Assembly: GCA_015178975.1 (NCBI GenBank)
Contig: WHVD01000016.1
Coordinates: 434,001 to 498,000 of the forward strand
From: Hysterangium stoloniferum
Lineage: Eukaryota; Basidiomycota; Agaricomycetes; Hysterangiales; Hysterangiaceae
DNA length: 64,000 nt
Direction of reading: 5' to 3'
Shown: positions 50,191-60,775 of the stretch, piece by piece
Numbering within the stretch: the stretch's first letter is position 1
How the letters are laid out: every line of letters begins with the position of its first letter
Made by a program: the position numbers and the translations under genes
The notes under the pieces: generated by a model
The model's database searches: none
What the model was told of the DNA's origin: nothing
The model's input: only the letters and a program-made list of their open reading frames with translations

Positions 50191-50560
50191 TGTTGTAGTA
50201 AGGGGCTATCGCATGCTCACGATCACAAGAGCAACAAAGACCATTACAATATACCACAGGGCTACAAGGCACTGATTGTCTCTCGCAGCCATTTCTTGAT
50301 CACTCGTTACATTTCTCCGATATTGTTCACCCCTCAATTTCCACCCTTAAACTTCGTATAAGAACCATCGACGTTATTACCTTATACCTCAGTCGATACA
50401 TGCTGCACGTCAACTAAGGTACGTTACCCCCGTCTCTATTCTACTGCCAACAGTGTTAACTCATTATTATTTCCGTGATAGATATTATACTTGTTATAGG
50501 TACTTCGTACGACATAGTCGATACACGCTGCATGTCGACTGAGATATTATACTTGTTATA
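50191..50560 (+). repeat. 5' LTR of copia element C
   Basis: A 370-bp direct repeat of 55756-56125. About ten differences, nearly all C/T or G/A, are visible between the two. It has the same TG..TA-type ends. Confidence 0.93.
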
Positions 50561-50564
50561 GGTT

Positions 50565-50764
50565 ATGGGCCCCGACCCACGTTGCTGAACCAAATCAAAA
50601 CCAAATCGAAAGCTGACATATACAGTTATATTGAACCGCTGTGTCGCACTGAAATGCTGAACCGAAATGCTGAACCGAAAGCTGACATATACAGTTATAT
50701 CAAATTGCTGTGTCGCACTGAAACTCTGACTCAAAATTATACTAGTTGCACCTGAACCCTGAAT
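50565..50764 (+). other. Leader of copia C with a two-copy repeat
   Basis: Between the primer-binding site and the gag ATG is a duplicated segment, GAAAGCTGACATATACAGTT.. followed by GCTGTGTCGCACTGAAA, about 70 bp apart. This is the probable 5' UTR of the genomic RNA; a packaging role is possible but not shown. Confidence 0.6.
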
Positions 50765-53700
50765 ATGTCTACACAACCGGCACTTTTCCAGCTCCCATCT
50801 GATGACCGTTTTGATGGAAGCCGATGGTACTCATGGAAAGAGACGATTTTATCCGCAGCAAATGCCCGTGGAGTGCATGGTTATCTTCACGGAGATATTA
50901 CAAAACCCCAAGCTTTGACCATGCAGACTGCGACAAATTATTGGGGGTCTATGACACCCACCACAGATGAATGGGCACAACATAATGCCTACGTGAAAAG
51001 TATGATCTCTCTCAACATCACAAACCCTCTTGGCTTTGGAATAAAATCATCACAAACCGCAGCAGAAGCTTGGGCCGCACTCACCACAACATACGATGCT
51101 GTTTCCGACATTGGTCACCTTAATGGTGAAAACACGCTGCGATCTATTAGACACATAGATGGTGCCGACATAACATCTCATTTTGCCGCGATTCGGGAGG
51201 CATGGGAGAGAGCAATCGGGCAGGGAAGCAGGATCGACGATTCCGAATTCTGTACTATCCTATTAGGGTCAATGCCTGGGGATTGGTCTGTATACGTCAG
51301 CACTCTTTATGAACAAAAGACATCGGCAGACGTTATTGCCAGGCTTAAAATGCATGATGCAACAATAGCACGCCATAGGAAAACAGCCACACAGACCAGC
51401 CAGGTTTTAGTCACAACCCAGCAAAAGGCCGCACGAAGTTCGCTTACCTGCTCGAATCCAGTGTGCCGAAGAACTGGACACACTATCGACAGGTGTTTTA
51501 AGCCTGGAGGAGGAATGGAGGGTCAGTTCCCGGACTGGTGGAGAAAAAAGGGAAACACTACAAGTCAAACCACAAAGGCAGAGCAGCAAACACCCACTGC
51601 GAACATAGCCGTCGTACCCACGGGACCAGTAACAAATACATCTGGGAACAATTTCTATGCCCTTATGACCGGAACAGATGAACCTATCCAGACCCGTATT
51701 CTCACATATGCCGATTCAGCAGCCAGTGACCACTGTTTCGTGAACATCGCTGATTTCACATCCTATAGGTCCTTTGATGGCAGCAGGCGAGGGATAACCG
51801 CAGTAGCAGACGGCACTTTCAGAATCCATGGAGTGGGAACCATCGATAAAAAGGTAATCTTCGAGGGCAGATGTTAGGATACACACTCAGGCCGGGTTTC
51901 CGGAGAAACCCGCGGGATATCCGGTAGGACTTGGCTTCAGCTTATAGGCTGCGCCCTCGCTAGATCGTATTGTCCAATTTCAGACAGGCGGACGGGAATC
52001 CCGGGGAGTCCAGGCGGGGGTTCGTGGGTCGTGAGTCGTAGGTCGAGAGTCGTGAGTCGTGAATCGAGATAGTCGAGAGAGATAGATGCGCCGGAGCCCG
52101 TGGGCTCCGACTAGTGTGAGCGGTCTGATAAGAGTAGGGTTTAGAGAGGAAAATGTATTAGATTACTGGGGGAAATCTAAGCTAATTTTCTGACTGGATT
52201 GTATGTACAACATCTGCCAGTTTATATAGACCGTGGAATGCATGACATACCGAATCCAGTAATAATGAGACGAAACGAGCAAAACATAAAACGGGAATAG
52301 TAAACACCAAATTGGTGTTAGGAACGGGACGGAACGGAGCGGAGTCCGAATCGTGACAAAGCATAACCCATAACGGGAAACGGAGCGGGAGCGGAGTCCT
52401 AAATCGTGACAGGTCATTTGACTAAAACGGGAACGGGGCTCGATTAGAGTGGTGACGGGATTCTAAGCGGGTTCCGGTGACTGATGCATGGGATGAAGAC
52501 GGACATAGACAGAGACGGGGTCCAGGGGAAGTCCGGTGACTGATATGTGTCTTAATGAGGTCGAACGTAACGAGTCTTGACGTAACGGAGTCCGGCGGGA
52601 AATCCTATAAACAGACGATTGGTGCTTGTAGCGCGTGGGGGCGTACGAGTTAGTGCCTGGAGTCCGGCGGGATTTGTCCGGTCGTAACAGCAGAACAATT
52701 CATATTAGTCTGGCGAACACTTTACACACCCCCGACTTATCACACAACCTGCTGTCCATAGGTCGCCTTGATAAAGCCGGTTGCCATTCGATTTTCGGGG
52801 GAGGCGGAGTGACCTTCGTCGACAAGGACAACAAGCCCTTTATGCGTGGCAAGGGAATAGGGACCATGTACGAGGTGGATATCTATCCCATGGATATGGC
52901 AGCTTATACCAGCAATGACCTGATCTCCGTGGAATCACAACAAGCAATTGCAATCCAAGATGACGTAGTTGTTTGTGTGACTCATTCTCACGTAAAACCA
53001 GTTGATATAGATACCTGGCATCGCCGTCTCGGTCACATCAACATTCATATGATCAAACAGATGCAGCAAAATACGGTTGTGAATGGGCTGGATATCACAA
53101 CCCACACGTTATCACCCGGCATGTGCGAGGACTGTATTATGGGGAAACATACTTGGCGCCCCTTTCATACAAACGACAATCGTGAATCAGAAATCGGTGA
53201 ACGAATTTACATTGACTTATGGGGACCGTCACGTACTAGATCAGTTGGGGGAAAGTCATATATGATGACAACCGTCGATGGTTGTTCTGGTTATATCGAG
53301 GGATATTTCTTAGCTGATAAACAAGCAGAAACAACCATACAGGCACTGAAACAGCATATCGCCCTATTAGAATGGCAAACAGTGCATAAGGTTCGATGCA
53401 TACGCACAGATGAAGGCACGGAATTTTGCAACACACTGTGGAAGGATTATTTAGCGGCACATGGCATAATTCACGAAACCACAACTGCATATTCCTCACC
53501 GTCAAACGGGGTGGTCGAGCGAGCACACCGCACAATTATCGAGCGTGTGCGCATTATGCTCCACAAGACAGCACTACCTTCCTCTATGTGGTGCGAATTA
53601 GCATCAACAGTAATCTATCTGCATAACCTCGTAACTACAACCCGAAATCCATCAAGCACGCCTTTCGAATCGTGGCATAAAAGTAAGCCGAATGTCTCCC

Positions 53701-55763
53701 ACCTTCGTCCAATTGGATGTAGCGCGTACGCAAAGATACCCATTAATGCAGGTAGCGGCCTGAGCAAACTAGAGCCGCGGTCCACAAAGTGCATACTTAT
53801 CGGATACTTTGGACGAGACGCCTATCGACTCTATGATCCTACTACACGACAAATTCTCCGTTCTAGGGACGTTATCTTTGAGGAAGGCTTAGGTCATAAA
53901 ACATCCACTTATTCGACAAATGAAGACGACGAATGGAATCCCAATGGGGATACGACCACGACCGTCCCATCCACATCTTCAGATGCTGTCTTACCACGTC
54001 GGTCTATGTGTGTACGCACGGCCACTCAAGCAGTGTTAGACTCACAGGCGTCGGAGCAAATGACTGAGGATGCAAGAAAGGAGGGAGCTGTTTGGGCAAC
54101 TGATGAGGACTTACCGGCAGGTGCTAACATAGTCACTGCCTTCCATACTAATACACCCATGGATGAGTTACCAGACCCACAAAACTACTAGCTATCTACC
54201 TCCTACACCGAGGCTATGACGCGCCCTGATATCTGGGCTGATCCAATCGCAAAGGAGCTGGCCGTAATGAAAGAACGCAATGTTTGGGATGTTATAGATC
54301 CCCCAGCTGATGCTCGACTAATCAAAACCCGCTGGACCTTTGCCAATAAATATAACGGGGATGGCAATCTCGTCGCACGAAAGGCACGTCTGGTCACAAA
54401 GGGTTTTACGCAGATCCCTGGAGTTGATTTCTTTGAAACATATGCCTCTGTGGTAAGGTATGAGTCACTACGTATGAACCTCGCCATCGCGGCAGCATTG
54501 GACATGGAGGCATGGCAGATCGACTACGTGGCGGCTTACCTGAACTCACACCCACAAGCAATTACTTATATTGAATTACCGGATGGGGCAGCAGTTAATG
54601 GGAAAATAGGGCAACTTAACAAGACACTATACGGAACTATGGATGGAGCTTACAACTGGGCTGAAGCATTGGACAAGGAAATGGGGGAGCTAGAGTATTA
54701 TAGGTCTAGAGCAGATCCGGCTGTTCGGTCAAGACACGCTGATGGGAACATCACAATAACGAGTACCTACACAGACGATACAACAGGCATATCCTCATCA
54801 AAAGAGGAAGCGGATCGGGCAAAGGAAGAGTTGGGATGGACGTACAAAGCAAAGGATTTGGGTGATGCTAATTTGGTCCTTGGAATCAGGATCAACAGAG
54901 ATAGAACAGCTGGGACAATACGCATATCACAATGTGCGTATCTCGAACACATCCTTCACAGGTTCGGGATGTCGGATTGAAATCCTAGAAGCACTCCTCT
55001 GACGCCAGGCATCACCCTTTCACACGACATGGTGCCGACCACAAAGGAGGACCGTATTTTTATGGCTGATAAACCCTACCGTGAATTGCTTGGGTCTATC
55101 ATGTACGCCCAAATCGCAACTCGGCCGGATTTGTCTCATGCAGTTTCAACACTCTCGAAATTCTCATCAAATCCGGGACAAGCACATTGGAACACGTTAA
55201 CCCATGTCTTACGTTATATCAAGGGGACACTCAACTATGGGATTACTTATGGGGGGGACTTTAAATCTCTCAAACCAGTGGGATACGTGGATGCAGACTA
55301 TGGGGGGGACTTAGACACCCGCCGTTCATGCTCTGGACACGTTTTTATCCAGGCGGGTGGACCGACGGCATGGGGAACACAGTATCAACCCACAGTCGCC
55401 CTCTCGACTACAGAAGCTAAATACATGGCATTAACAAGGGGAATGAAACAAATACTGTGGATGTATTCAGCGATGGAAGAGGTAGGATACCCACAACCTC
55501 GACCAGCACTCATTTGGAACGATAACGCCGGTGCCATATCCCTCACGAAGAATTTCAAGCACAATGCAAAGGTGAAGCACATTGATATTCGTTACCACTA
55601 TATCCGCGATAAAGTTAAGGATGGCGACATCGAAGTGCGCCACGTCGCATCTGCCGATAATCTCGCCGATGTATTTACCAAGCCACTCGCCCGGTTGGCG
55701 CATGAGAGACAATGCATCTTACTTTGTTTGTGCGAGCCTGCTCAGCCAGGGGGAGTGTTGTAG
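50765..55763 (+). pseudogene. Copia gag-pol polyprotein, disrupted
   Basis: Gag starts MSTQPALFQLPSDDRFDGSR. The zinc knuckle is CSNPVCRRTGHTIDRC. The protease motif is YADSAASDHCF, with DSA where copia elements usually have DSG. Solo LTR A2 then interrupts the frame (51872-52689). The integrase has a pre-integrase zinc site (HRRLGH..CEDC) and catalytic acids in YIDLWG, RTDEGTEF and NGVVERAHR. A TAG stop follows at 54189-54191. The reverse transcriptase contains KTRWTFANKYNGDG and YTDDTTG (the YVDD position), then a TGA at about 54978-54980 where Trp is expected. RNase H has DADYGGD and STTEAKY. Without A2 and one duplication the length is 1392 codons. The element is not autonomous now. Confidence 0.92.
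51872..52689 (+). mobile_element. Solo LTR A2 inserted in copia C
   Basis: 818-bp element TGTTAGGATACACAC..GGTCGTAACA with the duplication GCAGA at 51867-51871 and 52690-52694. It is the same family as A1 and A3. It splits the gag-pol frame between the protease and integrase regions; 823 inserted bases also shift the frame by one. Confidence 0.92.
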
Positions 55764-56125
55764 TAAGGGGCTATCGCATGCTCACGATCACAAGAGCAAC
55801 AAAGACCATTACAATATACCACAGGGCTACAAGGCACTGATTGTCTCTCGCAGCCATTTCTCGATCACTCGTTACATTTCTCCGATATTGTTCACCCCTC
55901 AATTTCCACCCTTAAACTTCGTATAAGAACCATCGACGTTATTACCTTATACCTCAGTCGATACACGCTGCGCGTCGACTGAGGTACGTTACCCCCATCT
56001 CTATTCTACTGCCAACAGTGTTAACTCATTTTTATTTCCGTGATAGATATTATACTTGTTATAGGTACTTCATACGACATAGTCGATACACGCTGCGCGT
56101 CGACTGAGATATTATACTTGTTATA
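55756..56125 (+). repeat. 3' LTR of copia element C
   Basis: Partner of the 5' LTR, also 370 bp, preceded by the polypurine tract. The gag-pol frame ends eight bases into it. Confidence 0.93.
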
Positions 56126-56757
56126 CATATTTATCTATCTTTTATATTCTTCAAATATTCCATCATTTCATTAGTTCGAAGCATTGTGTATACTTGTGGG
56201 TGCACTCAGCACCAATTAGAACTCAGACACACTTTTACCCAAGAACCACCACTCGTAAGACACTAAACTAGGTCCACTACGAGCGGTGATTAGGGTAATG
56301 TGCCAGCTACTACATAAGTAGCATTATCTGAACTATCTAACACTTCTGGCCTCGAACTGTAACAGTCAAGGCCTCCACTCGATCTATCGCACTCTTTGAC
56401 TACTGTATCATCTTGTGCTCTCTCTCTCACTTCCTCTTATATTGCACCAAATAGGTCAATATTCTCCTTTCTACTCATTTCTTCATATATAGAATGGTCA
56501 GAACTTATACCACTCTTCACAGCGTGGGGGCATACGGGTTAGTGCCCAGAGTCCGGCAGGATTGTTCGGTTGTAACAGGATGCAGGTAATCATCAGAATA
56601 AATGGAGTCCATATCCATTTATTCCCTACTCTTGGAATGAATGTGATATTCCTGAACCAGAGAAGACTGAATATCAGGTATTTTAGTATCAATTTCAAAA
56701 TATGATATAGATTAATACTCATACTTTCATGTAGCATGGGCCAGAATTTAGTAAAGG

Positions 56758-57242
56758 TGTCACAAACGTACAAGCTCAAATTTCAATAATATTCAATTTA
56801 ATATTTCTTCAACATTTCTTCAACATTCCAACTCAATTTCCAACTCAACTTCCAACTCGACTATTCTTCGACAATATCTTCAACAATATTGAATATCTTT
56901 AACTTGTCTCAGTTTGATGTCATTGATGATTTCACTTTGATATCATATTATCATCATAGGTAAATGATATATGTATAGTATATAAGGGCAATGATAGGAA
57001 TGAAGGAAGTCAGTCAGAAAACCTGTATCATAATTATATTATCACTGTATTATATAATTGTCAAACTTTTTCTGAGCCTTTCTTTGACTTAATTATTCAT
57101 GAGCCTCTGTGTCCTATCTTTGCCTCACACTTTATCAACAGGATGAATTAAAACTTCATTGAATGAGGCATCTTTATTCAATATTGTTGAATATTCTTCA
57201 ATTGTTTATTTGACTTTATTGAGTAAAATTTGATTTGTGACA
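56758..57242 (+). mobile_element. LTR-like repeat E1
   Basis: 485-bp AT-rich element with TGTCACAAAC..TTTGTGACA ends. Flanks AAAGG and GAAGG look like a 5-bp target duplication with one change. It lies inside gene D, and a direct copy follows at 57576. Confidence 0.65.
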
Positions 57243-57575
57243 GAAGGCAGTGAAGCAGACACTCAAGAGCCCTACATTTTCCCTCTAAATAGACCAAAAC
57301 CCCAATCAGCTCAGAAGTGCAAAGGAGAGGGACTATGTGAGGATGCTTTATTTGAGAAGCAGTCTGAAAGAATACTCAGAAAACAACCCAGGCTAAATTA
57401 TGTATATAAGAGACTTAGGGTATAAAATGTTTTAATGCAAATAAAAAGGTTTTCTGTACATAATATTCATTTTTAAGACATACATATAATACAATATAGA
57501 ACTTTTAAGACATAATGTTTGGCATTTTTTTGAGCCTTGGCCCCCTAATATGTAGAGCCTCCTTTGTTCCCCTTG

Positions 57576-58921
57576 TGTCACAAACATACAAACTCAAATT
57601 TCAATAATATTCAATTTAACATTTCTTTGATATTTCTTTGACATTTTGTTACGACCGGACAATCCCGCCGGACTCCGGGCACTAACCTGTACGCCCCCAC
57701 GTGCTACAAGCACCAATCGTCTGTTTATAGGATTTCCCGCCTGGACTCCATTATGTCAAGACTCGTTACATTCGACCTCATTATGACACATATCAGTCAC
57801 CGGACTTCCCCCGGACTCTGTCTCTGTCTATGTCCGTCTTCGTCCCACGCATCAGTCACCGGTCCCCACTTAGAATCCCGTCACCGCTCTAATCGAGCCC
57901 CATTCCCGTTTTAGTCAAATGACCTGTCACGATTTAGGACTCTGCTCCCGCTCCGTTTCCCGTTATGGGTTATGCTGTGTCACAATTCGGACTCCGCTCC
58001 ATTCCGTCCCGTTCCTAACACCAATTTGGTGTTTACTATTCCCGTTTCATGTTTTGTTAGTTTCGTTTCGTTATTACTGGATTTGGTATGTCATGCATTC
58101 CACGGTCTATATAAACTGGCAGATGTTGTACATACAATCCAGTCAGAAAATTAGCTTAGATTCCCCCCAGTAATCTAATAATATTTTCCGCTCTAAAAAC
58201 CTTACTTGATTCACATCACTCGCACTAGTCGGAGCCCACGGGCTCTGGCGCATCTATCTCTCTCAACCAACTCGACTCACGACCCATGACCTCCGACTTA
58301 CGACCCACGACCCGACTTACGACCTACAACCCACAAACCCCGCCTGGACTCCCTGGGATCCCCATCCTTCCGTTTGAAATTGGACAACACGATCTAGCGA
58401 GGGCGCAGCCTATAAGCTGAAGCCAAGTCCTACCGGATATCCCGCAGGTTTCTCCGGAGACCCGGCCTGTGTGTGTATCCTAACACATTTCTTCGACATT
58501 CTTTTGACTTTCCAACTCAATTTCCAACTCAACTTCTGACTCAACTATTCTTCAACAATATCTTCGACAATCTCGAATATCTTCAACTTGTCTCAGTTTG
58601 ATGTCATTGATGATTTCACTTTGATATCATATTATCATCATAGGTAAATGATATATAGTATATAAGGATGATGATGGGAATGAAGGAAGTCAGTCAAAAA
58701 ACCTGTACTATATTATATTATTACTGTATTATATAATCATCGAACTTTTTTCGAGCCTTTCTTCAACTTAATTATTTGTGAGCCTCTGTGTCCTATCTTT
58801 GCCTCACACTTTATCAACAGGATGAATTAATACTTTGTTGAATGAGGCATCTTTATTCAATATTGTTGAATATTCTTCGATTGTTTATTCAACTTTATTG
58901 AGTAAAATTCGATTCATGACA
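57576..58921 (+). mobile_element. LTR-like repeat E2, split by A3
   Basis: Direct repeat of E1 (about 512 bp of its own sequence) starting TGTCACAAACATAC and ending TTCATGACA. It is interrupted by A3. No matching target duplication is seen, so it may be a recombination product. Confidence 0.6.
57657..58485 (-). mobile_element. Solo LTR A3, inverted, inserted in E2
   Basis: 829-bp reverse-oriented copy of A (plus strand TGTTACGACC..TATCCTAACA) with the duplication CATTT at 57652-57656 and 58486-58490. The corresponding unoccupied site can be read in E1 (AACATTTCTTC). Confidence 0.9.
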
Positions 58922-58949
58922 GTCTTTGCTTAGATCTTAACAATATCCT

Positions 58950-59225
58950 GAAACAGTCCTACATCCAATTATCCCCTGATGATCTACCTTTAAACATACA
59001 CAACTTTTTCAAAACCTACTGAAGCACTTGTAGCATATACAGTATAGCCAGGTACCACCATTCTCTGCCATAGATGTTGACAAAGAAGCCATTAGATTAA
59101 TTGAATATGAAATGTTTGATACTTCAAAAGCAGCAGGGTGTGCCAGCTTTGAATAATGGGGATTGGATGCAGGTAATCATCAGAAGAAATAGAGCCCATA
59201 TTTTTTTGTTCCCTACTCTTAGAAT
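58950..59225 (+). pseudogene. Degraded second copy of repeated gene D
   Basis: Closely matches 48868-49107 joined directly to 56583-56630, that is, without the A1 insertion. Stops and small deletions break the frame. It is abruptly joined to a telomere-like tract at 59227. Confidence 0.75.
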
Positions 59226-59226
59226 G

Positions 59227-59248
59227 AAACCCTAAACCCTAACCCTAA
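59227..59248 (-). repeat. Interstitial telomeric tract (CCCTAA)n
   Basis: AAACCCTAAACCCTAACCCT plus AA: mixed CCCTAAA and CCCTAA units on the plus strand, opposite in orientation to the tract at 48585. Confidence 0.85.
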
Positions 59249-59364
59249 TGTGTTTTCTGTATACAATCATTTTTTTAAGAGTATATAACACAGTATAGAA
59301 CTTCTAAGACATAATTTTTAACATTTTTTTGAGCCTGTGTCATCCACCGGTAAAGTTATTTCAT

Positions 59365-59441
59365 TGTCGCAGCAGGCACCTTCCTAATTAGGAAGGTAAA
59401 CTGCGCGACACTTCCTAAATAGGAAGGTAACTGCTGCGACA
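59365..59441. mobile_element. 77-bp GC-tipped hairpin element
   Basis: Ends TGTCGCAGCAG / CTGCTGCGACA are perfect 11-bp inverted repeats. Inside are two palindromic blocks, CCTTCCTAATTAGGAAGG and CTTCCTAAATAGGAAG. It looks like a small MITE. A related GC-rich segment TGTCGCGGCACTTGCGCGGC occurs at about 59742 without a clear partner. Confidence 0.6.
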
Positions 59442-59527
59442 TACAAAGTTTTGGTGTAAACCTAGAACCCATGTCATTTACGAGTTACATTCTGTTATTT
59501 CAGACTTTAGTAAGTTTATTTGAGCAT

Positions 59528-59551
59528 TAAACCCTAAACCCTAAACCCTAT
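59528..59551 (-). repeat. Third telomere-like tract, CCCTAAA type
   Basis: TTAAACCCTAAACCCTAAAC plus CCTA: three units of the seven-base form CCCTAAA on the plus strand. Confidence 0.75.
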
Positions 59552-60775
59552 ATTACTCAAGGAAGGACTAAAACTAAGGATATGGCAATTAAAGTGGTGC
59601 ACAAGGTATTTTTCACCAGGAAACTGTACACTAGATGTAACAGTTCTCATGTTTTGATAATCTAATGTCAAATATAATTTTATTTTGATAATTTACAATA
59701 TACAATTCATTAAGTATCTGCTTAATTTGCAAAAAGAAACATGTCGCGGCACTTGCGCGGCAGCGCGACACCCTGCGCGGCATTTTCCTATAGCCCATCG
59801 GCCTACTGTCATCGTGGTAGTGGATCAAAGGCGTCAGCAATCTGATAGAGCCATTATCCCGTGTATCACGTACAACTGGCGGGATAATTTTGTAATTACT
59901 TTACATCTGTTGAGGTGACTCGTTGTCCCGTGTTTAAATGTCCCTATTCTTCCGAAAGGCTCTATTAGTGTGGTAGCTTCAAAGTTCGAAATTAGAAGGG
60001 GCAGTTTGTGGAAACAAATTCTCGAAGCTCACAAGAATAAAAACAACGATTGATATCTGTGACTCGAAAGAAGTAAAGTGATAGTGTAGAGTACATACAA
60101 AATGCTACTTATACATATTGAGAATAAGCGTTAAATGGAAACAAGGCTAAAGAACAAGAAGCCGATAAGTTGGCAGGGTACTGGCACCTTGTGCGTGCTC
60201 GCACAACTGCTTAATATTTCAGTTACTGGAAATGGTTTGGGTGTCGAAATATATCCATAAATACGAGACTTTAGTGTTCGACATCCTTGTTCAGGAAATA
60301 TTACACTTCTATTTAGTCCAATTTCCTGGTGTTCAAAACCAAGTCTAGTTCCGCCTAAATAATCGAACGACTGTAACTTCTGCCCAAGTATCGGTAGCAC
60401 AGGGACTTTTTTTATCGCGCTTGGATTTATTGATGTTTCAAAAGTTGAGAAAACTCTGGACAAGGCATTATTCGCTAGTCCCTGTACATAATTATGATCA
60501 ATCTTCCGCCCAAGGAGGAATGATGTAGGAAAAGCTGCCGATATAGGTATTATTCTACACTCGGCGTGCCTACTTAGATAAAAATAGAATAAAATATAAC
60601 CAGTTGATTCAGAGGAAGTACCGTTTACGCTAAACTTCTCACCAAGTCAAAGGGATACCGATGTTACATCAGAGATTTAACTGTGACAGGTATCGACCGT
60701 AACAAAGAGAGAGAGAGAGAGAGAGAGAGAGAAAGTTGCCAAATCGAACGTGCGACGTCTACCTTCGTTCCGTAA
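59552..60775. other. Transition region with an element fragment and (GA)n microsatellite
   Basis: 59998-60215 resembles the interior of the 32121-33258 element. A (GA)n run of about 28 nt lies at 60706-60733. Short frames only (for example 60131-60463). The right end is the esterase 3' region. Confidence 0.5.

Larger units (their letters stand above)
50191..56125 (+). mobile_element. Ty1/copia LTR retrotransposon C
   Basis: Full-length element inserted in LTR B, flanked by CATAT (50186-50190, 56126-56130). Two 370-bp LTRs start TGTTGTAGTAAGGGG and end ACTTGTTATA. Right after the 5' LTR is GGTTATGGGCCC, complementary to an initiator tRNA-Met anticodon arm, as in half-tRNA-primed copia elements. 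A purine run GGGGGAG sits just before the 3' LTR. The single gag-pol frame is interrupted by A2 and two nonsense codons. Confidence 0.93.
50107..56521 (+). mobile_element. Solo LTR B inserted in A1
   Basis: Ends TGTGAGGAG..CTTCACA, with the 5-bp duplication GCGTG at 50102-50106 and 56522-56526. Its own sequence is about 480 bp (50107-50190 plus 56131-56521, allowing for the CATAT duplication). It contains the hairpin TTTACCACAGTTTCATTGTG plus GTAAA near its left end. No coding capacity. This is a different LTR family from A and C. Confidence 0.8.
49108..56577 (+). mobile_element. Solo LTR A1 (outermost of a four-level nest)
   Basis: A1 begins TGTTAGGATACACAC and ends GTTGTAACA, with TG..CA ends and GGATG duplicated at 49103-49107 and 56578-56582. 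Its own sequence is 49108-50106 plus 56527-56577 (about 1.05 kb); the rest is younger insertions. The empty site survives in the D copy near 59165, where GGATTGGATGCAGG occurs with a single GGATG. It is longer than A2 and A3 because of a 21-bp repeat expansion. No coding capacity. Confidence 0.88.
48738..57425 (+). pseudogene. Repeated gene D, split by nested LTR insertions
   Basis: An open frame (48738-49107: FTKPILYEKNKDKWIQQVPA, AYAMTLLILKQSYTQLSP, FETSKAAGPASFQQWGLD) continues after the insertion at 56583 (GNHQNKWSPYPFIPYSWNE to about 56685). A further likely exon at 57243-57425 (EADTQEPYIFPLNRPKPQSA) lies beyond LTR-like repeat E1. With one GGATG duplication removed, the reading frame is continuous across A1. 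A second degraded copy lies at about 58950-59225. I do not recognise the protein. The repetition beside telomeric tracts suggests a subtelomeric or transposon gene family. Confidence 0.5.

Noticed and set aside
57919..58173. 84-codon frame in A3 (and its mirror in A2) that looks conserved between copies
   Set aside because: Conservation comes from the copies being the same LTR; the frame is not preserved in A1 and has no start context.
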